Assembly: GCF_050337105.1 (NCBI RefSeq)
Contig: NZ_JAKJSQ010000072.1
Span: forward strand, 1 to 17,920
DNA length: 17,920 bases
Source: Aliivibrio_A kagoshimensis
GTDB lineage: Bacteria; Pseudomonadota; Gammaproteobacteria; Enterobacterales; Vibrionaceae
Direction: 5' to 3'
Shown here piece after piece: positions 9,215-16,423 of the stretch. The position numbers were made by a program, and so were the translations under genes. The notes beneath the pieces were generated by a model that saw only the letters and a program-made list of their open reading frames with translations, was not told the DNA's origin and did not search any database. Position 1 is the stretch's first letter, and each line of letters begins with the position of its first letter.

Positions 9215-9236
9215 GAGGCGGTCAACGCGCCGCCTC
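9215..9236 (+). terminator. Hairpin after aceA, terminator or attenuator
   Basis: Seven-base arms GAGGCGG and CCGCCTC enclose an eight-base loop, followed by the pyrimidine-rich ACTCTTCTTATTA. The T-run is broken, so termination is probably partial and some aceA transcripts may read into the next gene. Confidence 0.6.
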
Positions 9237-9274
9237 ACTCTTCTTATTAATGATTATTATCTTCTGAGGAAAAT

Positions 9275-9838
9275 ATGAATCGAACTCCCCAACACCTTCA
9301 AGATGCTAAAGACCTTCTTTCAACTGACGGTTTTGCCACTAATGGTCTCTGGTATCACGGTACCTCTTCTGCCCTACTACCCTCGATTCAAGAGCAAGGA
9401 TTAAACCGTTCCGGAGATATAGCCATCAATCAAGCCGCCAAAAACACCATGACCACCATTGGTAACCACTATACTGAATTGGTCGAGCCTGTATTTCTGA
9501 CTCAAAGCAAAGAGCTCGCTTACTATTGGGCAAGCCAAACTGTTCACAAGCGCCATGTTCGTTTTGAAGGTGAGGAAGAGCCGATTGTTATCGCTATCAA
9601 TTTGCCACAACCGCAACGAGAAAAAATAAAACCAGATGTTGGAGCGGTGAGTTTGTTACAGATGGAGAGTGGCGAGAGATTTATGGCGAATTTAGCAACA
9701 ATCTACCAAAACAGTGGCCTAGAAGCGCCAGATATTGACCTAAGAAATACTGATCGAATGGATTTCTTACGTCTGCTTGGCATGGCTTATATTAACCAAG
9801 ACATCCATATTGACTGTGTTCAATTAGTGATAGCGTAA
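9275..9838 (+). CDS. Uncharacterised protein with ADP-ribosyltransferase-like core
   Basis: Predicted soluble protein of 187 residues without signal peptide or membrane segment. I do not recognise a named family. Residues 25-43 (LWYHGTSSALLPSIQEQGL) resemble the first NAD-binding motif of PARP/diphtheria-toxin type ADP-ribosyltransferases and Tpt1-like phosphotransferases (Y-H-G-T/S, then I-x-x-x-G-L). Residues 74-86, with tyrosines at 83-84 (ELAYYWAS), fit the second motif, a tyrosine next to small residues. The C-terminal strand NQDIHIDCVQLVIA (174-187) could supply the third polar residue, Q175 or D176. So an H-Y-Q/D triad is possible but unproven. The gene has a strong ribosome binding site (GAGGA), follows aceA by 80 bases and is closed by a terminator at 9863-9882. 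No antitoxin-like partner gene is adjacent. Confidence 0.8.
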   Translation: MNRTPQHLQDAKDLLSTDGFATNGLWYHGTSSALLPSIQEQGLNRSGDIAINQAAKNTMTTIGNHYTELVEPVFLTQSKELAYYWASQTVHKRHVRFEGEEEPIVIAINLPQPQREKIKPDVGAVSLLQMESGERFMANLATIYQNSGLEAPDIDLRNTDRMDFLRLLGMAYINQDIHIDCVQLVIA

Positions 9839-9862
9839 AATGAATCAGTGTAAACGAAACGA

Positions 9863-9882
9863 AGCCCTTGCAATCAAGGGCT
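9863..9882 (+). terminator. Intrinsic terminator after the ART-like gene
   Basis: Eight-base perfect arms AGCCCTTG and CAAGGGCT with loop CAAT, followed on the plus strand by CCTTTATT. It lies 24 bases after the stop codon. The minus-strand tail is poorer, so it mainly serves the plus-strand unit. Confidence 0.75.
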
Positions 9883-9909
9883 CCTTTATTGCGGGGCACT
9901 ATGATGCGA

Positions 9910-10758
9910 TTACAACTTAAACTCAGAGATTACTGGATCCGGTAAGTAGCTCTCAGCATCTCCCGCCGTCACAAAGTGACCGTCACGAAAAGTTAACCCT
10001 CCCATTTCATGAGAGTCACTTAACCCATACGCTTGAATAATTTTTTCTGTTTTCAGGTCAAATTTAAAGACCGTTGAATACGCTTCACTCAACATATATA
10101 GATAGCCGTTATGATACGTTAAGCCTGCAATAGTGAAATCACTCTCTAGACTATACGCACCAGCAGGATTATCAAACTTTAGCTCAATGGTTCTCTCAAG
10201 TTGACCTTGCATATCCATGATATAAAGGTTCTTTTTCCCCTCTTTTTCTGCCGTGTACAGTTTATCAGCTTCAACATCTGTTGCTAGTGAAGCCACTTTG
10301 GTCACTTGACCAATGAGTCCCTTTTTACTGTCTAATAACGACCACTTTTCCCCATCGTTTTTCAAACGATAGATCGTGCCTTTCTCGGAAATTGCGATAG
10401 CCATATTGTTGCCAACATACGCCAACCCTTCCAAGTCAGAGTCACTCGGTATATCCAGTGTCTGCTTCACTGTTACTAAATCGTCCGCAAGCACCATTAA
10501 GGTAGAAATTGGTTCAGCAAAAAGGGTATGAGGATGATCACTCGTCATCAGAAATTCACGAGTGTCTTGGTTATAGGCCATAGAACTAGCAAGATAATCT
10601 TTAACCATTAAATAAGTAGATGACGACGCTAACTGGATGGAAGAGTGAGGTGAATCAGTAGAGATGTCATTCACTTCTTTACCAGTTAATAGCGAGTATG
10701 CACCAACAGTCAATAGGGCTAACAGGCCGACTGCAACTGATTTTTTTACTGTATTCAT
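9910..10758 (-). CDS. YjiK/SdiA-regulated family beta-propeller protein
   Basis: Protein of 282 residues with an N-terminal hydrophobic segment at about 8-24 that acts as a signal anchor or uncleaved signal, placing the rest in the periplasm. The body resembles the SdiA-regulated (YjiK) family: DLEGLAYVGNNMAIAISEKG at 108-127, repeated blade-like segments ending in short strand motifs (GTIYRL, KLYTAEK, YLYMLSE, HFVTAGD), and a final SEFKL. These fit a beta-propeller; the E. coli relative has no firmly established reaction. The start is ATG 10758, because GAGGA lies 7 bases upstream; the frame extends to an ATG at 10779 that would sit upstream of that site. It is divergent from msrAB across about 200 bases. 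A link to oxidative damage repair is only suggested by this neighbour. Confidence 0.85.
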   Translation of the reverse strand: MNTVKKSVAVGLLALLTVGAYSLLTGKEVNDISTDSPHSSIQLASSSTYLMVKDYLASSMAYNQDTREFLMTSDHPHTLFAEPISTLMVLADDLVTVKQTLDIPSDSDLEGLAYVGNNMAIAISEKGTIYRLKNDGEKWSLLDSKKGLIGQVTKVASLATDVEADKLYTAEKEGKKNLYIMDMQGQLERTIELKFDNPAGAYSLESDFTIAGLTYHNGYLYMLSEAYSTVFKFDLKTEKIIQAYGLSDSHEMGGLTFRDGHFVTAGDAESYLPDPVISEFKL

Positions 10759-10958
10759 ATTCACTTCCTCAAATAACAACTTTTATTCTATGTCGTTATT
10801 ATCTCTTTTTTTTGTCAATTTTATGTCGAATAACACGTAATTAAGCAAATTACTTTCTATTATTACTCACCTTGAAATATTTTCTGACGGAGTCCTGTCT
10901 CTATATTTACACTAAACAACATTAGTGCCGCCATTACGATCTACATCCTGAGGTATTT
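10759..10958. promoter_or_regulatory. Divergent yjiK-like/msrAB control region
   Basis: A 200-base AT-rich gap between divergent genes. On the minus strand it has a perfect TTGACA (10813-10818) but no convincing -10 box at 16-18 bases. On the plus strand, before msrAB, it has an inverted repeat CACTAA-ACAACA-TTAGTG (10910-10927) 31 bases upstream of the start codon. Both genes have good ribosome binding sites (GAGGA for the minus gene, TGAGGT for msrAB). Confidence 0.5.
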
Positions 10959-12101
10959 ATGAAGACATTAACCAAGATATTACTTTCAATCACGGTCACC
11001 CTGCCGCTGATATCCCTATTTATAAGCCAAACAGGTACTGCTGATACTATAAGTAAAGTGTCAGCAAACGGCAGCTACGAAGAGATAACATTAGCGGGCG
11101 GCTGCTTTTGGTGTACTGAATCTGATCTTGAAAAGCTAGATGGTGTGGTTGAGGTTATATCAGGTTATTCGGGTGGCAAATTAGATAATCCGACCTACAA
11201 ACAGGTTTCATCGGGAAAATCAGGTCACATTGAAGTGATCAAAGTCACTTACGATCCTGCAGTGGTAGAATACGAGCAACTACTCGATTACTTCTTTCGC
11301 CACATTGACCCAACTGATGCCAAAGGATCGTTTGTCGACCGTGGTCCACAATATCGCCCAGCTATTTTCTATACCAATCAAGCGCAGATCGTTACCACTC
11401 AGCAGTTCATCAGTGAAATCGATCAAGCCATGATTTACCCTGAACCTCTCGCTACGGAGTTAATCAAGTTTGAAAAGTTTTGGCCCGCAGAAGAGTACCA
11501 TCAAGACTATTACAAAAAGAGCCCCGTTCGTTACAACTACTACCGCTTTTCATCCGGTCGTGATCAATATTTAGACGGTGTGTTTGGCGATGATAGAAAA
11601 GAGAATCCTCAGACCATAAGAGCGATCATCGACAGCAAAAAGATGGCGAGTAGTGCCTCAAAATATGTAAAACCAACCGATGAAGAAATCAGAGCAAAGC
11701 TCACTGAACTGCAGTATGAAGTGACTCAAGAAGATGGCACTGAACGTCCATTCAAAAATCAGTATTGGGATAATAAAGCGGAAGGCATCTATGTCGATAT
11801 CGTCACGGGTGAGCCGCTATTTTCATCTACTGATAAATACAAATCTGGCACGGGTTGGCCAAGCTTCACCCAACCAATCAGTGACGAATATGTCATAACA
11901 GAAACTGATTACAAACTGTTTTACCCAAGAACCGAAGTGCGCAGCCGATATGGTGATTCTCACTTAGGTCATGTGTTTAAAGATGGACCAAAACCTACAG
12001 GTCTTCGTTACTGCATGAACTCTGCGGCGATGCGTTTTATCGCAAAAGAAAAGTTGAATGAAGAGGGATACAGCGAATACCTAAAACTGTTTGATATATA
12101 G
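10959..12101 (+). CDS. msrAB: Exported bifunctional methionine sulfoxide reductase MsrA-MsrB
   Basis: Repairs both stereoisomers of methionine sulfoxide in one 380-residue chain. Residues 1 to about 28 form a signal peptide, so it should act in the periplasm. The MsrA domain (about 41-200) has GGCFWCTE with catalytic C49, and the family segments GYSGG and HIDPTD. The MsrB domain (about 240-375) has SGTGWPSF at 296-303, GDSHLGHVF at 332-340 and RYCMNS at 350-355 with catalytic C352. The whole protein has only three cysteines (49, 52, 352). The MsrB half therefore lacks the zinc-binding CxxC pairs and also the usual resolving cysteine, which is replaced by Thr298. Unlike neisserial PilB there is no N-terminal thioredoxin domain. 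C52 could resolve C49 in the MsrA half. The start is ATG behind TGAGGT. No terminator is evident before cutC. Confidence 0.94.
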   Translation: MKTLTKILLSITVTLPLISLFISQTGTADTISKVSANGSYEEITLAGGCFWCTESDLEKLDGVVEVISGYSGGKLDNPTYKQVSSGKSGHIEVIKVTYDPAVVEYEQLLDYFFRHIDPTDAKGSFVDRGPQYRPAIFYTNQAQIVTTQQFISEIDQAMIYPEPLATELIKFEKFWPAEEYHQDYYKKSPVRYNYYRFSSGRDQYLDGVFGDDRKENPQTIRAIIDSKKMASSASKYVKPTDEEIRAKLTELQYEVTQEDGTERPFKNQYWDNKAEGIYVDIVTGEPLFSSTDKYKSGTGWPSFTQPISDEYVITETDYKLFYPRTEVRSRYGDSHLGHVFKDGPKPTGLRYCMNSAAMRFIAKEKLNEEGYSEYLKLFDI

Positions 12102-12130
12102 ATGTTATCCGAACGCTTTAACAAAGCTCA

Positions 12131-12152
12131 TGGTATACTGAACCCAATATTT
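12131..12152 (+). promoter_or_regulatory. Extended -10 promoter of cutC with degenerate LacI-type operator
   Basis: TGGTATACT (12131-12139) matches an extended -10 element (TG-N-TATACT); the expected -35 position holds no consensus. Immediately overlapping it, TGAACCCAATATTT (12139-12152) matches 9 of 14 bases of the palindrome at the ABC operon promoter, and in the same place relative to the -10 box. The central CG is lost, so binding, if any, would be weaker. Confidence 0.4.
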
Positions 12153-12171
12153 TGACATGGTATCAGTAGCA

Positions 12172-12915
12172 ATGAGAAACACTCTAGTTGAAGTTTGCGT
12201 CGATAATATCGAATCTCTACACACCGCCATCGAAGCAGGTGCAAAGCGCATCGAATTGTGCAGTGCTTTATCTGTAGGTGGCATCACACCAAACTGGGCA
12301 TTTGCCAATTATGCTGTCAAAAATAGCCCAGTCCCAATCTACTCAATGATTCGATCTCGAGCGGGGGATTTTCTATTTTCATCTAATGAAATAGACAGCA
12401 TGAGTGATGAAATTCAAATGATGCGTGACCTAGGCATTAACGGTGTTGTGATTGGAGCACTCAATGCGGATGCTTCGATTAATGTGCAAGCCTGTCAAAA
12501 ATGGGTAAAGAGTGCGGGTGAACTCGGTATCACTTTTCATCGTGCTTTTGATGTTGTTCACGATTGGCAATATTCACTAGAGCAGGTCATTGATCTCGGG
12601 TGTGAGCGCATTCTAACCTCTGGACAACAAGCCACCGCCGCTCAAGGGATTGATCAACTGACCCAATTTGTTCAGCGTGCCAATAATCGTCTCTCCATCA
12701 TGCCTGGTTGTGGAGTTAATCACTCTAATGCACTTCAACTTATTGAATTAACGGGTGCTCATGAAATTCACTTATCTGGTAAAACTCAACGAGCTTCAGC
12801 AATGATAGACCTTGGGACATCGGTGAGCATGGGGGTGCAAGCCAGTGATGACCAACTTATAGATGTCACTGACTTTGAGAAAGTAAATCAGGTGGTTAGG
12901 TTACTTAATGAATAG
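12172..12915 (+). CDS. cutC: CutC family TIM-barrel protein
   Basis: Cytoplasmic protein of 247 residues that aligns along its full length with E. coli CutC: VEVCVDN at 6-12, RIELCSAL at 26-33, GGITP at 36-40, MIRSRAGDF at 59-67, TFHRAFDV at 121-128, LTSGQ at 148-152 and PGCGVN at 178-183. CutC was named for copper tolerance, but its enzymatic role is unsettled, and nothing nearby points to copper. The fold is a TIM barrel with an apparent anion-binding end. I chose ATG 12172 because the family begins a few residues before the LVEVC strand; ATG 12157, five codons upstream, is the alternative, and neither has a strong Shine-Dalgarno. It overlaps the LacI-type gene by eight bases, so the two are one operon. 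Its context suggests a job linked to the neighbouring asparagine-conjugate import operon. Confidence 0.88.
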   Translation: MRNTLVEVCVDNIESLHTAIEAGAKRIELCSALSVGGITPNWAFANYAVKNSPVPIYSMIRSRAGDFLFSSNEIDSMSDEIQMMRDLGINGVVIGALNADASINVQACQKWVKSAGELGITFHRAFDVVHDWQYSLEQVIDLGCERILTSGQQATAAQGIDQLTQFVQRANNRLSIMPGCGVNHSNALQLIELTGAHEIHLSGKTQRASAMIDLGTSVSMGVQASDDQLIDVTDFEKVNQVVRLLNE

Positions 12916-13948
12916 AAAGAATACCCCTCCTACCCTTTCAGACGTTGCAGCGTTAGCTGAAGTCTCAAAAGCAGTCGCTTCCAGAGCGCTATCAGGTAAA
13001 AATCGTCCAATTTCAGCCGACAAAAAAGCAAGAGTATTGCAAGCAGCTGAATCTTTAGGGTATGTGGCAAATCCTTTTGCTCAGAGCCTTGCGAACAATG
13101 AAACTGGCCTCATTGCTATTGTGGTTAATCACCTTTCAGATGTCAGCGACTTAACCTTGTTTGACTCCTTAATTCAAGGAATCCAATCCATTGGAAAACA
13201 AGCACTGTTTGTCCGTCTAAAATCAGCTAATGATATTGACGAGCTGCAAAAAAACGCATTTGTTCAACGTGTAGATGCGGCGTTAATTCTCTCTGATCTT
13301 ATTGAGCCTGAGCTTGCAGGTTCTCTGTTTTATACTAACAATATCATCATGCTCAATGGCAAAAGCCAAGAGATGGGTTACTCGGTAAAAGTCAACGAAG
13401 AGCCAGGTATTAAAGACGCTATAGATTATGCTAATAGTAAAGGAATAAAGCGCGCGATATTAATTGGAGGGCGACAATCCTCAGCGAATGAGATCCAACG
13501 AGTCTCTCATTACTTAGCCCACTTAACTCGACATGATATAACGGTAGAAGCATCGGCTTTTTGCGATTACTCCTATAATGAAGCCTTGGCCTATTTAACC
13601 TCATCGTCTATCAAGGACAGTGAGGAGTTAGCCATTTTTTGTACCTCTGACTCCATGGCAATGGCTGCAGTGGATTACTTCAAGGCCAACGCCATCAATC
13701 ACTATTCACACCGTATTTTTGGGTTTGATAATACAGAGTTTTCTCGCCGTGGTGATTACCAGTTCTCGACGATTGGTTTTAACAAACTGGACTTTGTGCA
13801 ATCGATTATCTCAGTCGTAAAACAAGCCCAATACACTCAAGTTAATGAGAAAAAAAGTGATAAAAGCACCAACGAAAAATGGCTCCCCTCAACGGAAAGC
13901 CATCTTATTATTGAAACTCAGTTCTACTTAAATCATAACCGACTGTAA
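12908..13948 (+). CDS. LacI/GalR family transcriptional regulator
   Basis: Repressor-type protein of 346 residues. The N-terminal helix-turn-helix (about 9-30, TLSDVAALAEVSKAVASRAL) is followed by the minor-groove hinge (NPFAQSLANN, 55-64) and a periplasmic-binding-protein-like sensor domain from about 67 to the end. The C-terminus holds a lysine- and serine-rich insert near 314-324. The start ATG lies inside the end of cutC, with AGGT about eight bases upstream. The stop is only eight bases from the stop of the convergent binding-protein gene, and the terminator of that operon lies within this reading frame. Predicted targets are the palindrome at 17783-17796 and perhaps its degenerate copy at 12139-12152. 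The inducer is unknown; a product of the imported compound would be logical. Confidence 0.93.
   Translation: MNRKNTPPTLSDVAALAEVSKAVASRALSGKNRPISADKKARVLQAAESLGYVANPFAQSLANNETGLIAIVVNHLSDVSDLTLFDSLIQGIQSIGKQALFVRLKSANDIDELQKNAFVQRVDAALILSDLIEPELAGSLFYTNNIIMLNGKSQEMGYSVKVNEEPGIKDAIDYANSKGIKRAILIGGRQSSANEIQRVSHYLAHLTRHDITVEASAFCDYSYNEALAYLTSSSIKDSEELAIFCTSDSMAMAAVDYFKANAINHYSHRIFGFDNTEFSRRGDYQFSTIGFNKLDFVQSIISVVKQAQYTQVNEKKSDKSTNEKWLPSTESHLIIETQFYLNHNRL
13875..13903 (-). terminator. Intrinsic terminator of the ABC operon, inside the lacI-type gene
   Basis: Read on the minus strand: ATGGCTTTCC, loop GTTGA, GGGGAGCCAT, then TTTT. This is a ten-base stem with two G-T pairs and a T-tail, 54 bases after the stop of the binding-protein gene. 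It lies entirely within the 3' coding part of the convergent regulator gene, where it encodes residues of the C-terminal insert region. Confidence 0.7.
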
Positions 13949-13956
13949 TTGAGTTA

Positions 13957-14751
13957 TTACCAAATAGGTTTCAATGAAGGTGGGTTTGCATCCGCTCCCC
14001 ACCACTTCTTGTATGACTCTTCATAATCACCTGAACTGATGTACTCAGATACAAACATATCCATCCAGCGTAAAAATTCAGCGTCACCTTTCTTTATACC
14101 GACACCAATTGGATCATTAGAGTGCAAGCCAGAAAGTGTCTCTAGACGATCCGTTTGCGTTGCTAAGTAGTCTACGAGTGAACTGTCTTCAATACCAGCA
14201 TCTACACGCCCTTGACGCAGCAGTAAGATACCATCAGGTGCAAAGTTATCAGTATAAACAAGCTCAGCGCCCGGAACTTCACGTTTAAGGAATGTTTCGC
14301 CTGTTGAACCTCGGCCTACAACGACTTTCTTACCATCCAAATCAGCTAATGATTCAATCTCTGCATTTTTTTGATGAATAATTCGCAGACCTGCTCTTGC
14401 ATATGGAATAGAAAAATTCACTGACTTAGCGCGTTCAAGTGTCGCTGACATATTACCAATAACAGCATCCAACTGATCAGAGAACAGCATAGAGACACGC
14501 GCATCACCGTGCACATCTGTAAATCGAGCTTCTACGCCAAGTTTTTCCGCAAGGCGATTCGCTAAATCAACATCATAACCGGTTGGTTGGTTTTTGATGT
14601 CTCGAAAACCAATAGGTTCCCCTCCAAGAGAGACACCAATTCGTATATAACCTTGCTCACGAATATCTTCCAGTTTACCTGCAAATGTAGAGGAAGAGCT
14701 CAACGCAATAAACCCTGTGAGGAGTGTGGCAATAACCGTTCTGAATTTCAT
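13957..14751 (-). CDS. Amino-acid ABC transporter periplasmic binding protein
   Basis: Family 3 solute-binding protein of 264 residues that delivers a small substrate to the two permeases encoded upstream. A signal peptide is clear (basic MKFR, hydrophobic core, cleavage probably after STFA at 24). Characteristic stretches are IRIGVSLGGEPIGF (36-49), PTGYDVDLANRLAEKLG (56-72) and SATLERAKSVNFSIPY (102-117), in which R107 is in the position that binds the ligand alpha-carboxylate in this family. D189 in GIEDSSL fits the amino-group contact. These point to an amino acid or a compound with an intact amino-acid end. It is the last gene of the operon, 14 bases after the hydrolase, with AAGGGA before ATG. 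The exact ligand is unknown. Confidence 0.92.
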   Translation of the reverse strand: MKFRTVIATLLTGFIALSSSSTFAGKLEDIREQGYIRIGVSLGGEPIGFRDIKNQPTGYDVDLANRLAEKLGVEARFTDVHGDARVSMLFSDQLDAVIGNMSATLERAKSVNFSIPYARAGLRIIHQKNAEIESLADLDGKKVVVGRGSTGETFLKREVPGAELVYTDNFAPDGILLLRQGRVDAGIEDSSLVDYLATQTDRLETLSGLHSNDPIGVGIKKGDAEFLRWMDMFVSEYISSGDYEESYKKWWGADANPPSLKPIW

Positions 14752-14765
14752 AATTTAATCCCTTA

Positions 14766-15680
14766 TTAGTATTTTTCCGCAATGCACTCTTGCGGCTTAT
14801 CCATACCAGATTTATAAACCCAGTACTTTATATCGCCCTCGCAGCCAACATTGACTACACGGTGATTATCTTTGTTATCAATGGCATGGATTACCACACC
14901 GCCTAAAAATCCGCCTTTAAGTAAAACAAGCTCTTCAATGGCCATATCAACAGCGGCTTGAAGCGAATACCCTAATCGCATTGCCATCACAATCGAATAT
15001 GACGTATTAGCACGTATGGTCATCTCGCCAGTATGGGTACATGCCACAGCGCCATAGCGGCTGTCTGCGTAAAAGCCCGCACCAACAATAGGAGAGTCGC
15101 CAAGTCTGCCAGGGTATTTCCAAGCCCAACCTGATGTACTCGTTGCTGAATAGACACTGTCATTAAGGTCTTTAGTTAAAAATACTGTGGTATCACGAAC
15201 CTTTTCAGGATCGGTAATCATGGTATTAAGAGGAGCAAGGTCGCACTTTGATAAGTCTGGAGTCTCTTGCCCTGTGATCTCCTGAAGCTTTTTCCACCAG
15301 ACCTGCTTTGAGTCTTCAAGCAATGGATTAGAGCAACGAAATCCCATCTCATATGCGAATCGTGTCGCCCCTTCCCCTACCAAAATCTCGTGATTCAACT
15401 CTTCCATCACTTTTCTAGCAACACGGGTTACGTGATAGTGATCTTTTACAGCACCAACAGCGCCAGTGAGTAGTGAGTCACCGTCCATCACCGCGCCATC
15501 AAACTCCATGTCACCGAGTAAATTTGGCCAACCGCCATATCCGACACTACGGATGCGAGGCTCAGCTTCTACCTTTTCAATGCCATGAATAATGGCGTCC
15601 AAACCGTTATCACCATTTTCCAACATCGCTGCTGTATCATCGATGCCTGGCCACGCTTCTGAATTTGAGAGAACAATCAT
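14766..15680 (-). CDS. Glycosylasparaginase/isoaspartyl peptidase-type Ntn hydrolase
   Basis: Predicted 304-residue precursor of the Ntn-hydrolase family that includes N4-(beta-N-acetylglucosaminyl)-L-asparaginase and beta-aspartyl peptidases; these self-cleave before a threonine nucleophile. VGYGGWPNLLGDMEFDGAVM at 46-65 and STSGWAWKYPGRLGDSPIVG at 181-200 are family hallmarks. Aligning with human aspartylglucosaminidase puts the nucleophile at T164 (after D163), the second threonine at T180, and substrate-binding R192 and D195. Two positions differ from the human enzyme: the residues after the nucleophile read TV instead of IG, and the oxyanion-hole TG reads T215-H216. No signal peptide is visible, so it should be cytoplasmic, unlike lysosomal or exported relatives. 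The start ATG overlaps the ATPase stop by one base (TAATG). Being inside an amino-acid ABC operon, it likely hydrolyses the imported compound, giving aspartate. Confidence 0.85.
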   Translation of the reverse strand: MIVLSNSEAWPGIDDTAAMLENGDNGLDAIIHGIEKVEAEPRIRSVGYGGWPNLLGDMEFDGAVMDGDSLLTGAVGAVKDHYHVTRVARKVMEELNHEILVGEGATRFAYEMGFRCSNPLLEDSKQVWWKKLQEITGQETPDLSKCDLAPLNTMITDPEKVRDTTVFLTKDLNDSVYSATSTSGWAWKYPGRLGDSPIVGAGFYADSRYGAVACTHTGEMTIRANTSYSIVMAMRLGYSLQAAVDMAIEELVLLKGGFLGGVVIHAIDNKDNHRVVNVGCEGDIKYWVYKSGMDKPQECIAEKY

Positions 15681-16414
15681 TATTTACTATCCATTTTTTC
15701 TAAAAATCTTGCGATACGCGCATCTTTTTTGCCGCCTTCATCCGAGAAGAACTCATCTTTTGCAAGATCAACTCGAACTTTGCCTTCATCTAAAAATACA
15801 ATTCGGTTTGAGATCTTTTTAGCAAAAGCAATTTCGTGGGTGACAAGAATAAGTGTTGTTCCAGTGCGAGCCAATTCAGACAACACATCCAGAACTTCTG
15901 ACGTCATTTCTGGGTCAAGTGCGCTGGTTACTTCATCAAGCAGCAAGTAATCAGGGTTCATAGCTAACGCTCGACATATACCAATACGCTGCTTTTGTCC
16001 TCCTGATAGCTGTGCTGGATAGGCATCCTTTTTATCCGATAAATCAACGATATCAAGTAACTCCATCGCCTTACTATTTGCTTCTTCTTTCGATTTACCC
16101 AACACTTCAATCGGTGCTAAGGTAATATTGTCGATAATAGAAAGGTGTGGATACAGATTAAAATGCTGAAAAACAGTCGATACGTTTTTCCGAATGCTGG
16201 TTAACTCTTTCTTATCACTGACGTTTAGGTTGTCCACGGTGATCGTACCGGCTTGGATCCTCTCTAAGCCATTAATACAACGAACCAGTGTTGATTTTCC
16301 TGAACCACTTGCCCCAAGAATAGAGATAACATCACCCTTATTTATGGTCAGAGAGACACCTTTAAGAATGTGAAGGTCTCCAAAGCGCTTTTCTACATTT
16401 TCAATTTTAATCAT
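15680..16414 (-). CDS. Amino-acid ABC transporter ATP-binding protein
   Basis: Cytoplasmic ATPase of 244 residues in the GlnQ/HisP group. Walker A is GASGSGKST at 34-42, the Q-loop glutamine is Q83 in VFQHFNLYPH, the ABC signature LSGGQKQR is at 136-143, Walker B LLLDE is at 157-161 with catalytic E161, and the switch histidine is H193 in VTHE. Length and order of motifs are standard. It follows the second permease by nine bases with AAAGG before ATG, and overlaps the hydrolase by one base. It powers import through the two permeases encoded upstream. Confidence 0.95.
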   Translation of the reverse strand: MIKIENVEKRFGDLHILKGVSLTINKGDVISILGASGSGKSTLVRCINGLERIQAGTITVDNLNVSDKKELTSIRKNVSTVFQHFNLYPHLSIIDNITLAPIEVLGKSKEEANSKAMELLDIVDLSDKKDAYPAQLSGGQKQRIGICRALAMNPDYLLLDEVTSALDPEMTSEVLDVLSELARTGTTLILVTHEIAFAKKISNRIVFLDEGKVRVDLAKDEFFSDEGGKKDARIARFLEKMDSK

Positions 16415-16423
16415 GATAAACCT

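Noticed and set aside
10813..10818. Perfect TTGACA on the minus strand upstream of the YjiK-like gene
   Set aside because: No acceptable -10 box at 16-18 bases; the AT-rich hexamers nearby are at wrong distances, so I did not call a promoter.
12152..12157. Perfect TTGACA before cutC
   Set aside because: The matching -10 position would fall at 12175-12180 (AGAAAC) inside the coding region, so the extended -10 box at 12131-12139 is a better promoter.
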